DNA of 25,812 bases, from positions 1-25,812 of the forward strand of contig JAEZQR010000317.1 in the NCBI GenBank assembly GCA_023413015.1. The letters run 5' to 3'. Of this stretch, positions 1 through 6,960 are shown one piece after another (the first letter of the stretch is position 1; each line of letters opens with the position of its first letter). This stretch comes from Pseudomonadota bacterium (GTDB lineage: Bacteria; Pseudomonadota; Alphaproteobacteria; Sphingomonadales; Sphingomonadaceae). Made by a program: the position numbers and the translations under genes. Under the pieces are notes generated by a model. It was not told the DNA's origin. It made no database searches and saw only the letters and a list, made by a program, of their open reading frames with translations.

Positions 1-2
1 TC

Positions 3-200
3 GCGCGCAAGATCACCGTGTTCGGCAACATGGCGCATGTCTGGAGCGCCTACGAGGCACGCCGCGCCCCCGACGACACGACCCCTGAGCGCCGCGGCAT
101 CAACAGCATCCAGCTGTTCCGCGACGAGCACGGCCACTGGTCGATCATCAGCATGATCTGGGACAACGAACGCGACGGCGTCAAGATCAGCGGCTTCTGA
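3..200 (+). CDS. SnoaL/NTF2-fold family protein, 3' end only
   Basis: Only the last 65 codons lie in the window; the frame is open to the left edge and stops at TGA 198-200. The visible part alternates beta-strand-like stretches (ITVFGNMAHVWSAYE, then INSIQLFRDEHGHW, then SIISMIWDNER) in the order seen at the C-terminus of DUF4440/SnoaL-like proteins of the NTF2 fold. These small cone-shaped proteins bind or isomerise small ligands; their substrates are usually unknown. The stop lies 20 bases before the start of the serine hydrolase, so the two are probably co-transcribed. The family call comes from the strand pattern and remembered homologues. The missing N-terminus prevents any statement about catalytic residues. 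Confidence 0.7.
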   Translation, partial: ARKITVFGNMAHVWSAYEARRAPDDTTPERRGINSIQLFRDEHGHWSIISMIWDNERDGVKISGF

Positions 201-220
201 TCAATTCTTCGGGGGCAGAC

Positions 221-1729
221 ATGAGAGCGAGGCTTACCGGACTAGCTGCGGCGGTCGTCGTATCCTGCTGGACGCAGGCCGCTGTCTCGCAGACGTCGGC
301 GTCCGATGCGGCCGCTAGGCGGGAGATGATGCTCGCGCGGGCGCGCGTCGCCGAGTTGCCGGGCGCCTGGACCCCGCCGCCGGGGGAGCCGCTGACACAC
401 TTCACTGCCGGCTATGCCAAGCTGATGTGCTCGGCCGTGTTCGTCAGCGGCATGGACCCGAGTTTCGCTCGCCAGACGCTCGGCGACGCAAACGCCCTTG
501 CTGCCGTCGCCCATCGCGTGAAATCGGGTGAACCGGTCATCGATCGGGCACGCCGCGAGGTTCGCATCACGAACCAGAGCGGCGTGACCCGCGTCGCGCG
601 GCATGTCGGCGATCAGGGTTGCGTGGTGCTGCCGCAGGGAGAGACGAAGCTCCACTTCGCGCCGATGCGGATCGCTCGCAACCTGCCGCCTGCGGCGACA
701 ACCCCATGGCCGATGGGAGACAGGTTGCCGGCAGACCCTCTGCCCAGGGAGATCGACGCGGAGAAACTGAAGGCGGCGACCGACGCCGCCTTCGCCCCCG
801 ACGACGCCCTGACCCAGGCCTATGTCGTCACCTGGAAGGGACGCATCGTCGCCGAGCGTTACGGCCCTCAGGCTAGCGCATCTACCCCGCTCGAGAGTTG
901 GTCGATGGGCAAGAGCCTCGTCGCGACCTTGATGGGCGTATTGATCCAGCAGGGCGCCTATACGCTCGATCAGCCGGCGCCGGTGCCCGAGTGGCAAGGG
1001 GCCGGCGACCCGCGGCGCGACATCCGAATTCGTGACATCCTGCAGATGTCGAGCGGCCTGCGCATCCGCGCGGAGCAGGATCCGGAATATGTCTATGACG
1101 GACGCTATCCGGATCACTGGTATTATTACACAGGGCCCAATGCGTTCGCCTATGCGGCGAGCCGGCCGCTGCAGTGGCGGCCCGGAACGATCGGCCGCTA
1201 CCGCAACACCGATCCGGTGCTCGGGAGTTACCTCGTGCGTCTGGCGGTGGAAAAGCGGGGAGAGGATTATCTCGGCTTTCCGCAGCGTGCGCTCTTCGAC
1301 CGCATCGGCGTCCGCAGTGCGGTCCTCGAGACCGACTCCTATGGGAACTTCGTGACCCAGGGCTCGGAACTGATGTCGGCGCGCGACTGGGCTCGCCTTG
1401 GGAATCTGTATCTGCAGGACGGCGTCTGGAACGGCGAGCGCATCCTGCCCGAGGGCTATGCGAAGTTCGTCAGCACGATCGCACCGGCATGGCAGGCCGA
1501 CAGCCGACCGATCTACGGCGGCTTCTTCTGGATCAACGGCGACAAGACATTCCCGATTCCCGAAGACGCCTATTACATGGCGGGCGCCGGCGGACAGTGG
1601 ACGATCATCATTCCATCGCACGACTTGGTCGTGGTACGGCTCGGCCGCTACGCCGGACTTCGACCGGCGACCGACAGTTTACGACGGTCGCTGGCGCTGC
1701 TCATGCAGGCGGTCGAAGCACGTCGCTGA
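221..1729 (+). CDS. Secreted serine hydrolase, beta-lactamase (class C) / esterase family
   Basis: A 502-aa protein with a Sec signal peptide (about residues 1-24, ending near AAVSQ). The beta-lactamase/transpeptidase fold (PF00144-like) covers the C-terminal two thirds. The nucleophile motif SxxK is S228-M-G-K231, the YxN motif is Y327-R-N329, and a GAGGQW segment at 455-460 takes the place of the KTG/HxG box. Family members include class C beta-lactamases, EstB-type esterases, 6-aminohexanoate-dimer hydrolases and D-aminopeptidases, so a periplasmic ester or amide hydrolase is likely but the substrate is not readable. The roughly 200 residues before the SxxK motif, carrying two cysteines (near 66 and 133), are longer than in a minimal beta-lactamase. 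ATG 221 follows a GGGGG-type ribosome site. Probably in one transcript with the preceding SnoaL-like gene. True resistance activity is not implied. Confidence 0.88.
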   Translation: MRARLTGLAAAVVVSCWTQAAVSQTSASDAAARREMMLARARVAELPGAWTPPPGEPLTHFTAGYAKLMCSAVFVSGMDPSFARQTLGDANALAAVAHRVKSGEPVIDRARREVRITNQSGVTRVARHVGDQGCVVLPQGETKLHFAPMRIARNLPPAATTPWPMGDRLPADPLPREIDAEKLKAATDAAFAPDDALTQAYVVTWKGRIVAERYGPQASASTPLESWSMGKSLVATLMGVLIQQGAYTLDQPAPVPEWQGAGDPRRDIRIRDILQMSSGLRIRAEQDPEYVYDGRYPDHWYYYTGPNAFAYAASRPLQWRPGTIGRYRNTDPVLGSYLVRLAVEKRGEDYLGFPQRALFDRIGVRSAVLETDSYGNFVTQGSELMSARDWARLGNLYLQDGVWNGERILPEGYAKFVSTIAPAWQADSRPIYGGFFWINGDKTFPIPEDAYYMAGAGGQWTIIIPSHDLVVVRLGRYAGLRPATDSLRRSLALLMQAVEARR

Positions 1730-2134
1730 TTCGCCTCGGGCCGACAGTGCCGCCACATTCCTGCGGACTTGCCCGCACTTTTAAGGGCACTGTCAGACTA
1801 AATTTACGAACTCAGATTATTGAAGGCTGTCGGCGCATCTTCTTCATCTCTCGCCTTCGGTGGGCCTGCCGCGCATTGACCTCCTTGGATCAGAGGAGGG
1901 GGCGAAGGCAGCGCCATTTCAGATTACTCTGAAAATATCGACAGCGCGCTACCAGCAGGAACAGAAGGCAGCCGAGCATCGAGGGCGTTGCCCTGTACAA
2001 GATCACATTCCCGTATCAAACGCTCACTTGGCAGTGCCTCGGTGTCATGGGCGAATCGAAGATCGGAGGCAGTGGCGGCCAGTAAACCGATCGGGATATG
2101 GTGCGATGCCTGTACGGGCTTCTTGCGTCACGTC
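1730..2134. other. 405-base gap between convergent genes; IS-end-like repeat, no gene recognised
   Basis: This stretch separates the ends of two convergent genes. No reading frame here looks like a gene: the short open frames have no ribosome site and no recognisable motif. A 9-bp inverted repeat (GACAGTGCC at 1743-1751, GGCACTGTC at 1786-1794) spans 52 bases. Its right arm begins a 24-base segment (1785-1808) resembling the IS ends at 4571-4598 and 12086-12108. Small palindromes at 1919-1936 (TTTCAG/CTGAAA) and around 1880-1899 (CCTCCT/AGGAGG) look incidental. The base composition is less GC-rich than in the flanking genes, as expected for decayed insertion DNA. Confidence 0.5.
1785..1808 (+). 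repeat. IS-end-like repeat, copy A
   Basis: The segment starts GGGCACTGTCAG. It matches the outer end of the IS6-like remnant at 4598 (read on the minus strand) at 13 of the first 17 bases, and the similarity seems to continue a few bases outward (TTYAAGGG in both). Copy A points right and the copy at 4598 points left, so together they bracket the M13 peptidase gene as inverted repeats. The similarity was aligned by eye; the assignment to an IS end is inferred. Confidence 0.4.
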
Positions 2135-4255
2135 TCACCAGATGCGCACCCGCTCTTCCGCACGGAGATAGAGCCCACGCCCCGGCGCGACCTCGAAGGC
2201 GTCGTACCAGGCATCGTGGTTACGCACCGAGAAGGTACGGAACTTGCTCGGCGAGTGAACGCCGGAGATGACCTGCTGCCGCAGCGCCGGCTCGCGGTAG
2301 AGGACGCGGTTCATCTGCGCGCGGCCCATGAAGAAGCGCTGATCGCCGGTGAAGCCGTCGATCACCGGCGCGGGCTTGCCGCCGAGCGACAGGCGATAAG
2401 CGTCGTAGGCGACCGCAAGGCCGGCGTTGTCGGCGATGTTCTCGCCCAGCGTCTGCCGGCCGCGGACGTTGAGCCCCGGCAGCGCCTCATAGCCATCGTA
2501 CTGCGCGATGAGCTTCTGCGCGAGAGCCTCGAACCGCGTCTTGTCCTCCGGGGTCCACCATTCAATGAGACGGCCCTGCGGGTCGAACTTGCTGCCCTGG
2601 TCGTCGAAGTGGTGGCTGATTTCGTGACCGATGACGTAGCCGATCGCACCGTAGTTGACCGCCGGATCGGCGGCGGGATCGAAGTGCGGCGGCTGCAGAT
2701 AGGCGGCCGGGAACACGATCTGGTTGTTGGCGAAGCTGGCGTAGGCGTTCGCCGTGGTCGGCATCATCCACCACTCGCTGCGATCGACCGGCGAGCCCAG
2801 CCGGGCGATGTTGCGCTGCGCTTCGAAGCGCGCCGCACGGGTGAAGTTGCCGTAGGCGTCACCCGCGACGATCTCAAGGCCGGTGAAGTCTCGCCACTTC
2901 TCGGGGTAGCCGATCATCGGCGTGAAGGCAGCGAGCTTGGCGCGCGCCTTCGCCTTGGTTTCGGGCGTCATCCAGGTCAGGCGCGACAGGCGCTGGTCCA
3001 TCGCCGCCAGAATGTTGCGGACGAGATCGTCCATCGCCGCCTTCGTGGCGGGCGGGAAATGGCGCTCGACATAGTCGCGCGAGACTGGGTCAGGCAGCGC
3101 GGCGCTCGTCATCTCGACCGCCTGCAGCCAGCGCGCCGGGGCTTCCGTCGCGCCCGCCAGCACGCCGCCGCTGAACGCGAACTCTTCGGCGGAGAAAGCG
3201 CTCGGCAGGACAAGTGCGCGGTCCTTCGCCAGACGCAGCGTCAGCCAGTCTTTCCAGACGGCGAGCGGTGCCGAATGCAGTAGCCGCGCCGCGCCTTCGA
3301 TCGCGCTCGGTTGCGAGACGATGATCGTCTGATCCTGCGGCAGGCCGGCAGCCCGGAAGAATGTCGGCCAGTCGAAGCCGCCAGCCTTCTTGGCGAAGTC
3401 CGCCTGCGTCCAGGGATTGTAGGTCTTGTCGGCATCGCGCGACGCGGCACGCGACCAGTGCGCCTGTGCAAGGTCGCGCTCCAGATTGTAGACGGCGGCG
3501 GCGCGGCGGTCGGCTTGGTCGGCGGGAACGCCTGTCAGCCGGAGCATCGCGGCGATGTGGCGGCGATACTTCGCCTGCGTGTCGGTCGCGGCCGCATCCT
3601 GCTTGAGGTAGTAGTCGCGCTCGGGAAGGCCAAGGCCGTCCTGGTCCATGACCGGCGCATAGCGGTCAGGCGACTTGGCGTCCTGCTGCACACCGACCAC
3701 GAAGGGCCCGAGCGCATAGCGCGGCAGGCGACCGAGCGGCGGCGTCGGCATCCAGGTCGACGACAGTTCGCCGAGCAACTGCGCCAGATCGCGCCGCGAC
3801 GCGACCGCCGTGACACGGCGAAGTTCGTCCTGGAGCGGCGCGGCGCCGCGCGCATCGATCGCCTCCTGCGCCATCAGCGCGGCATAATAGTCGGCGACCT
3901 TGCGCTGTTCGGGCGAAAGCTTGTCGCGCTTGGTCAGGAACTCCTCGACGAAGCTGCGGACATGCGCGGCAGAGACGTCGTTCAGGCGCGACACTTGGCT
4001 GAGGCTGCCGCGGTCGCCTGGGATCGGTGTGGTCTTGGCCCAGTTGCCGTTGACGTAGGACCAGAAATCGTCGCCCGGCGCGACGGCGCGGTCCATGCCG
4101 GCCAGATCGACGCCAAACGAGCCGAGCTGGGGCCGTTCGACGTGCGCCGCCTGATCGGCGGTTGGCGATGGCAGTTGAGCAACCGGCTCGGTCGGCTGGG
4201 TGCTGCATCCGCCCAGCAGCAGAAGGCTGGTCACGGCCTTGAATGATGCCCGCAT
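2135..4255 (-). CDS. M13 family zinc metallopeptidase (neprilysin/PepO-like), lipoprotein
   Basis: A 706-aa protein with a lipoprotein signal: a short basic N-terminus, a leucine run and the lipobox LGGC with Cys17. It is expected to sit in the periplasm, anchored to a membrane. The C-terminal catalytic domain has the zinc motif H544-E-I-S-H548 and the third ligand and catalytic Asp in E605-N-I-A-D609. An N503-A-Y substrate-binding motif and the family's terminal aromatic residue (ends RVRIW) are also present. The length fits M13, which cleaves oligopeptides on the amino side of hydrophobic residues. The start codon at 4255 is preceded on the minus strand by AGGGGGACGAT, a good ribosome site. 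The gene is monocistronic, convergent with the serine hydrolase, and flanked by IS-end-like repeats in inverted orientation. Nothing suggests that it is broken. Confidence 0.95.
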   Translation of the reverse strand: MRASFKAVTSLLLLGGCSTQPTEPVAQLPSPTADQAAHVERPQLGSFGVDLAGMDRAVAPGDDFWSYVNGNWAKTTPIPGDRGSLSQVSRLNDVSAAHVRSFVEEFLTKRDKLSPEQRKVADYYAALMAQEAIDARGAAPLQDELRRVTAVASRRDLAQLLGELSSTWMPTPPLGRLPRYALGPFVVGVQQDAKSPDRYAPVMDQDGLGLPERDYYLKQDAAATDTQAKYRRHIAAMLRLTGVPADQADRRAAAVYNLERDLAQAHWSRAASRDADKTYNPWTQADFAKKAGGFDWPTFFRAAGLPQDQTIIVSQPSAIEGAARLLHSAPLAVWKDWLTLRLAKDRALVLPSAFSAEEFAFSGGVLAGATEAPARWLQAVEMTSAALPDPVSRDYVERHFPPATKAAMDDLVRNILAAMDQRLSRLTWMTPETKAKARAKLAAFTPMIGYPEKWRDFTGLEIVAGDAYGNFTRAARFEAQRNIARLGSPVDRSEWWMMPTTANAYASFANNQIVFPAAYLQPPHFDPAADPAVNYGAIGYVIGHEISHHFDDQGSKFDPQGRLIEWWTPEDKTRFEALAQKLIAQYDGYEALPGLNVRGRQTLGENIADNAGLAVAYDAYRLSLGGKPAPVIDGFTGDQRFFMGRAQMNRVLYREPALRQQVISGVHSPSKFRTFSVRNHDAWYDAFEVAPGRGLYLRAEERVRIW

Positions 4256-4278
4256 ATCGTCCCCCTATGTCGGCGCGA

Positions 4279-4308
4279 ATAGTGGAAGCACGTTGGCAGG
4301 GTCGTCAA
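4279..4308 (-). promoter_or_regulatory. Possible housekeeping promoter of the M13 peptidase
   Basis: On the minus strand a TTGACG -35-like hexamer (4308-4303) is followed after 18 bases by CACTAT (4284-4279), about 25 bases before the start codon. The -35 is close to consensus and the -10 is weak, so this is a placement by position and similarity only. Confidence 0.3.
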
Positions 4309-4441
4309 TCTTATCAAATGCAGATGCGTTCAGAACTGCCGACGAATCAGTACATGGATCGCCGAGGTTCTGTCGGACCAAACTCCATAGTCCTGCGCCG
4401 CCGCTGCGGTTAGGCAGCGGCCATGCCCAAGCCGGCTGGCC

Positions 4442-4598
4442 AGAGCTGTCAACTTAACCGGTTTGAACGTGTAGGAGCCGTGACTCGGCGCTTTTTCAAG
4501 CCGCTTGTACGAGATCGGCTTCAGCATTGTGGCCCCCGCTCCGGGGAGTCCGCTGCCTCGCAAACGGGAGACCGGTTAGCATTAAACTGACAGCACCC
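4442..4598 (-). mobile_element. IS6-family-like remnant, internally deleted (MITE-like)
   Basis: The segment is bounded by related inverted ends. The left arm (4444-4462) reads AGCTGTCAACTTAACCGGT. The right arm, read on the minus strand from 4598, begins GGGTGCTGTCAGTTTAA and reaches ACCGGT at 4576-4571. About 71 bases inside the right end, on the minus strand, an ATG at 4527 opens MLKPISYKR. This resembles the N-terminus I remember for alphaproteobacterial IS6-type transposases (ISYKRHRFPP...), but the match stops at the ninth residue. The rest of the transposase is gone and the left arm follows within about 60 bases. I infer an internally deleted, non-autonomous copy. No clear 8-bp target duplication was found. 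Confidence 0.5.
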
Positions 4599-4702
4599 TT
4601 GAAGATTATGCCGGATGGTCATGTGCGACCACTGCTCGCTGGCCGCCATCGGGCGGGCGGCTTGACCGGTAGGTGGCGGAATTTACCGAAATGCAAAGAG
4701 TA

Positions 4703-4747
4703 ATTTTACACAACGGCAAATGAGGCTTGCTAATTATTGTGTAAAAT
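4703..4747. promoter_or_regulatory. 11-bp perfect inverted repeat, candidate operator of the M19-TPR-receptor operon
   Basis: ATTTTACACAA (4703-4713) and TTGTGTAAAAT (4737-4747) are exact reverse complements separated by 23 bases. The arm centres are 34 bp apart, about three helical turns, and the second arm ends 38 bases before the operon's first ATG. A -35-like TTTACA lies within the left arm. The geometry suits two bound dimers or a looped repressor. The regulator is unknown and none is encoded in the immediate neighbourhood. Confidence 0.45.
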
Positions 4748-4785
4748 GTAACCATTGCGCCCTCAGAACGGAATCGGGGGTATGC

Positions 4786-5856
4786 ATGGCCAACGATCTC
4801 AGTCGGCGTGGAGTGCTGGCAGTCTTGGCTGCATCGGCCTGCGTGCCGGCAATGCTGCGTGCGGCGCAGGTCACCAAGGGCCCGATAGCATTCGATGCCT
4901 TGGGTGAGATCCGTACCGTCTATACGCCGGACCTCGTAAGGCAGATTCTCGCGAGCGGCACTCGGGCGATCGCTGTCACTATCACGGATCCCAAGACCGA
5001 GGTGCCGCAGGCGCTCGCCCAGCTGCGTGCCGATCTCGCGCGCTACGAGGCTTACCTGTCGGCGCATCCCGACCTGTACATCCGCGCGCGCCGCATCGCG
5101 GACGTCGAGCGTGCGCAGGCCGAAGGCAAGCTCGCGGTGTTCTACAACCTGCAGAACTCGACGCCGATCGAGCGCGACCTGTCGCGCATCCGCCTGCTGC
5201 AGGGCCTAGGCATCACCAGCGTCCAGATCACCTACAACACGCACAACTTCGCCGGATCGGGCTGCTTCGAGGAGGTCGATGGCGGCCTCACGCCATTCGG
5301 GCGAGAGCTGGTCGCGGGCCTCAACGAGGCGGGGGTGCTGGTCGACTTGTCGCACGCCGGCATGCGCACGATGGCAGACACCATCGTCGCCTCGAAGCGT
5401 CCGGTCATCGTCTCGCACACCGCCTGCAAGGCGCTGCGTCCGCACCGGCGCAACACCACCGACGAGAATTTGCGCGCACTGGCGCAGAAGGGCGGCGTTG
5501 TCGGCATCACGCAGATCCGCACCTTCCTGACCGATGCTAGGCGCGACAACCTCGAACCTTACTTCCAGCATATCGACCATGCGGTGAAGGTGGCGGGGAT
5601 CGAGCATGTCGGCATCGGCAGCGACCGCGATCACCGGGTCATTCCGGATAACGAGGCGGAAATCCAGATCCTCCTCAAGGAGGAAGGGGCGCAGTTCAAG
5701 CCGGCCGACTGGCCGCTCTATCTCGAGCGGCTGAATGGACCGCGGCGGATGGACGTCATCCGCGATGAGCTGCGCCGCCGCAAATACAGCCAGGCCGACA
5801 TCGATCGCCTGATGGGGGCGAACGTCCATCGACTGTACCGCGAGATCATCGGCTGA
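4786..5856 (+). CDS. M19-like membrane dipeptidase homologue, Tat-exported, altered metal site
   Basis: A 356-aa protein starting at ATG 4786. This start is preferred over an in-frame ATG at 4720 because it is preceded by a G-rich ribosome site and puts the twin-arginine motif S6-R7-R8-G-V-L at the N-terminus. The fold is that of renal dipeptidase family M19: VLVDLSH with H190, PVIVSH with H211, the HRRNTTDENL region and GIGSD near 277-280. Two canonical metal-site elements are absent. The N-terminal HxD is replaced by AFDALGE (35-41), and the bridging glutamate position reads YNLQN with Q123. Canonical M19 enzymes cleave dipeptides with a dinuclear zinc centre, so this one may bind a single metal or act differently. 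It is first in an operon with a TPR protein and a TonB-dependent receptor, which suggests a role in handling an imported peptide. Confidence 0.85.
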   Translation: MANDLSRRGVLAVLAASACVPAMLRAAQVTKGPIAFDALGEIRTVYTPDLVRQILASGTRAIAVTITDPKTEVPQALAQLRADLARYEAYLSAHPDLYIRARRIADVERAQAEGKLAVFYNLQNSTPIERDLSRIRLLQGLGITSVQITYNTHNFAGSGCFEEVDGGLTPFGRELVAGLNEAGVLVDLSHAGMRTMADTIVASKRPVIVSHTACKALRPHRRNTTDENLRALAQKGGVVGITQIRTFLTDARRDNLEPYFQHIDHAVKVAGIEHVGIGSDRDHRVIPDNEAEIQILLKEEGAQFKPADWPLYLERLNGPRRMDVIRDELRRRKYSQADIDRLMGANVHRLYREIIG

Positions 5857-5884
5857 ACCGCCGAACAGAAAGAACGAGGGGGAT

Positions 5885-6880
5885 ATGAACAAGGGAACAA
5901 GGTTGGTGCTGCTGGCGGCGAGCCTGATCGCGCTTGCGGCAACACCGGCCGGCGCGCAGACCGGCGACCAGCGCTACCAGGGCAAGACGCTGTTCGGCGA
6001 GCCGATGTACACCAGCGGGCCGAACCCGGTGAACGTCGGCGCGACCAGCGATCTGCTGCGGGCGGTTGCCGAGGCAAAGGCTGCCTATGAGGCGAACCTG
6101 ACGATCGACAGCGCGACCTGGTACGGGCGGCTGCTCGGTTATCAGGGGCTGATGCGCGAGTCGATCGACGTCTATACGGCGGGCCTCAAGCGGTTCCCCA
6201 ACTCAGCCAAGCTGCTGCGCCACCGTGCGCACCGCTATTTCAGCCTGCGCGAGTTCGACAAGTCGGTCGAGGACGGCTTACGCGCAGCGAAGCTCTACGA
6301 GGGCCAGCCGCTCGAGCGCGAGAAGCTCGGGCCCGACTATTTCCCGAGCACGCCGGACGTGGTGCAGTTCTACCTCTACTATCACCTCGGCAGCGCCTAC
6401 TTCGCCAAGCACGACTATGATGCGGCGGCCAAGTGGTTCAGAAAATCGCGCGAAGTGGCCGAAGGCGTCGGCGGCGTCGCGGACAAGACCGCAGCCACCT
6501 ACTGGGAATATCTCTCGCTGGCCCGCGGCGGGCGCTACCTTGAGGGCAAGCAGCTCCTGGCGTCCTACGATCTGACGCTGGCCGATCTCAGCGCCAACAC
6601 GGAGTCGAACAACTACTTCGACGGCATCCAGCTGTTCCGCGAGTTGCGTGACCCGAACGACTTCTTCTCGGAGAAGGACTCGGGCCGCGCATTCGGCACC
6701 TCGGACGGCATCAAGGCGTCCACCAGCTATTCGCTGGCAAACTACTTCCTGCTGCGCGGCGAACGGGACAAGGCCAAGCAGCACCTGCGCAACGCCATGT
6801 CGGTGGGCACCTGGAGCTACTTCGCGCGCATCCAGGCCGAGGCCGACTGGCTGCAAGTCTTCGGGCCCGAAAAGCCCTAA
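5885..6880 (+). CDS. Exported tetratricopeptide-repeat protein
   Basis: A 331-aa protein with a Sec signal peptide (residues 1-24, cleavage near AGAQ). The body is helical and contains TPR-like units at about 77-110, 111-140 and 163-196, with the small/large residue spacing of the motif, for example the unit containing YYHLGSAYFAKHDYDAAAKW. Such proteins are periplasmic scaffolds or substrate handlers. No catalytic motif is visible. ATG 5885 follows GAGGGGGAT, a strong ribosome site, 28 bases after the M19 stop, and the receptor gene starts 80 bases downstream. Association with a receptor and a dipeptidase-like protein suggests an accessory part in uptake or processing of the same ligand, which is inference. 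Confidence 0.82.
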   Translation: MNKGTRLVLLAASLIALAATPAGAQTGDQRYQGKTLFGEPMYTSGPNPVNVGATSDLLRAVAEAKAAYEANLTIDSATWYGRLLGYQGLMRESIDVYTAGLKRFPNSAKLLRHRAHRYFSLREFDKSVEDGLRAAKLYEGQPLEREKLGPDYFPSTPDVVQFYLYYHLGSAYFAKHDYDAAAKWFRKSREVAEGVGGVADKTAATYWEYLSLARGGRYLEGKQLLASYDLTLADLSANTESNNYFDGIQLFRELRDPNDFFSEKDSGRAFGTSDGIKASTSYSLANYFLLRGERDKAKQHLRNAMSVGTWSYFARIQAEADWLQVFGPEKP

Positions 6881-6908
6881 CCGCACCACCGAAACGCCAG
6901 ACATCAAG

Positions 6909-6926
6909 CGCCCGCGCAAGCGGGCG
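6909..6926 (+). promoter_or_regulatory. Intra-operon hairpin with GCAA tetraloop
   Basis: CGCCCGC and GCGGGCG pair perfectly around a GCAA loop, an especially stable GNRA tetraloop. It lies 35 bases before the receptor start codon. There is no U-tract, so it is not a typical terminator. It could set differential mRNA stability between the TPR and receptor portions of the transcript. Confidence 0.45.
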
Positions 6927-6960
6927 ACGGGACCACTTTGATTCGAAGGGGGACAGGAAC

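Larger units (their letters stand above)
4309..4785. other. Intergenic region with hairpin, IS remnant and inverted repeat
   Basis: This is the divergent control region between the M13 peptidase and the M19/TPR/receptor operon. It holds an 8-bp hairpin at 4400-4421 (GCCGCTGC / GCAGCGGC, 6-base loop), the IS6-like remnant at 4442-4598, and an 11-bp inverted repeat at 4703-4747. The 100 bases before 4786 are A+T-rich and are the probable promoter of the operon. No complete gene is present. Confidence 0.6.

Noticed and set aside
221..1729. Calling the serine hydrolase an antibiotic-resistance beta-lactamase
   Set aside because: The SxxK and YxN motifs are shared by esterases, amide hydrolases and penicillin-binding-protein homologues, and the third motif is not the class C KTG.
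1988..3283. A 431-codon plus-strand open frame over the M13 gene
   Set aside because: It is a shadow of the minus-strand M13 gene, whose zinc motif, lipobox and ribosome site are all present. No ribosome site precedes this frame.
4714..4722. CGGCAAATG shared by the M19 upstream region and the 16628 inverted repeat
   Set aside because: The same 9-mer also occurs inside the acylase coding region near 19578, so recurrence is likely chance.
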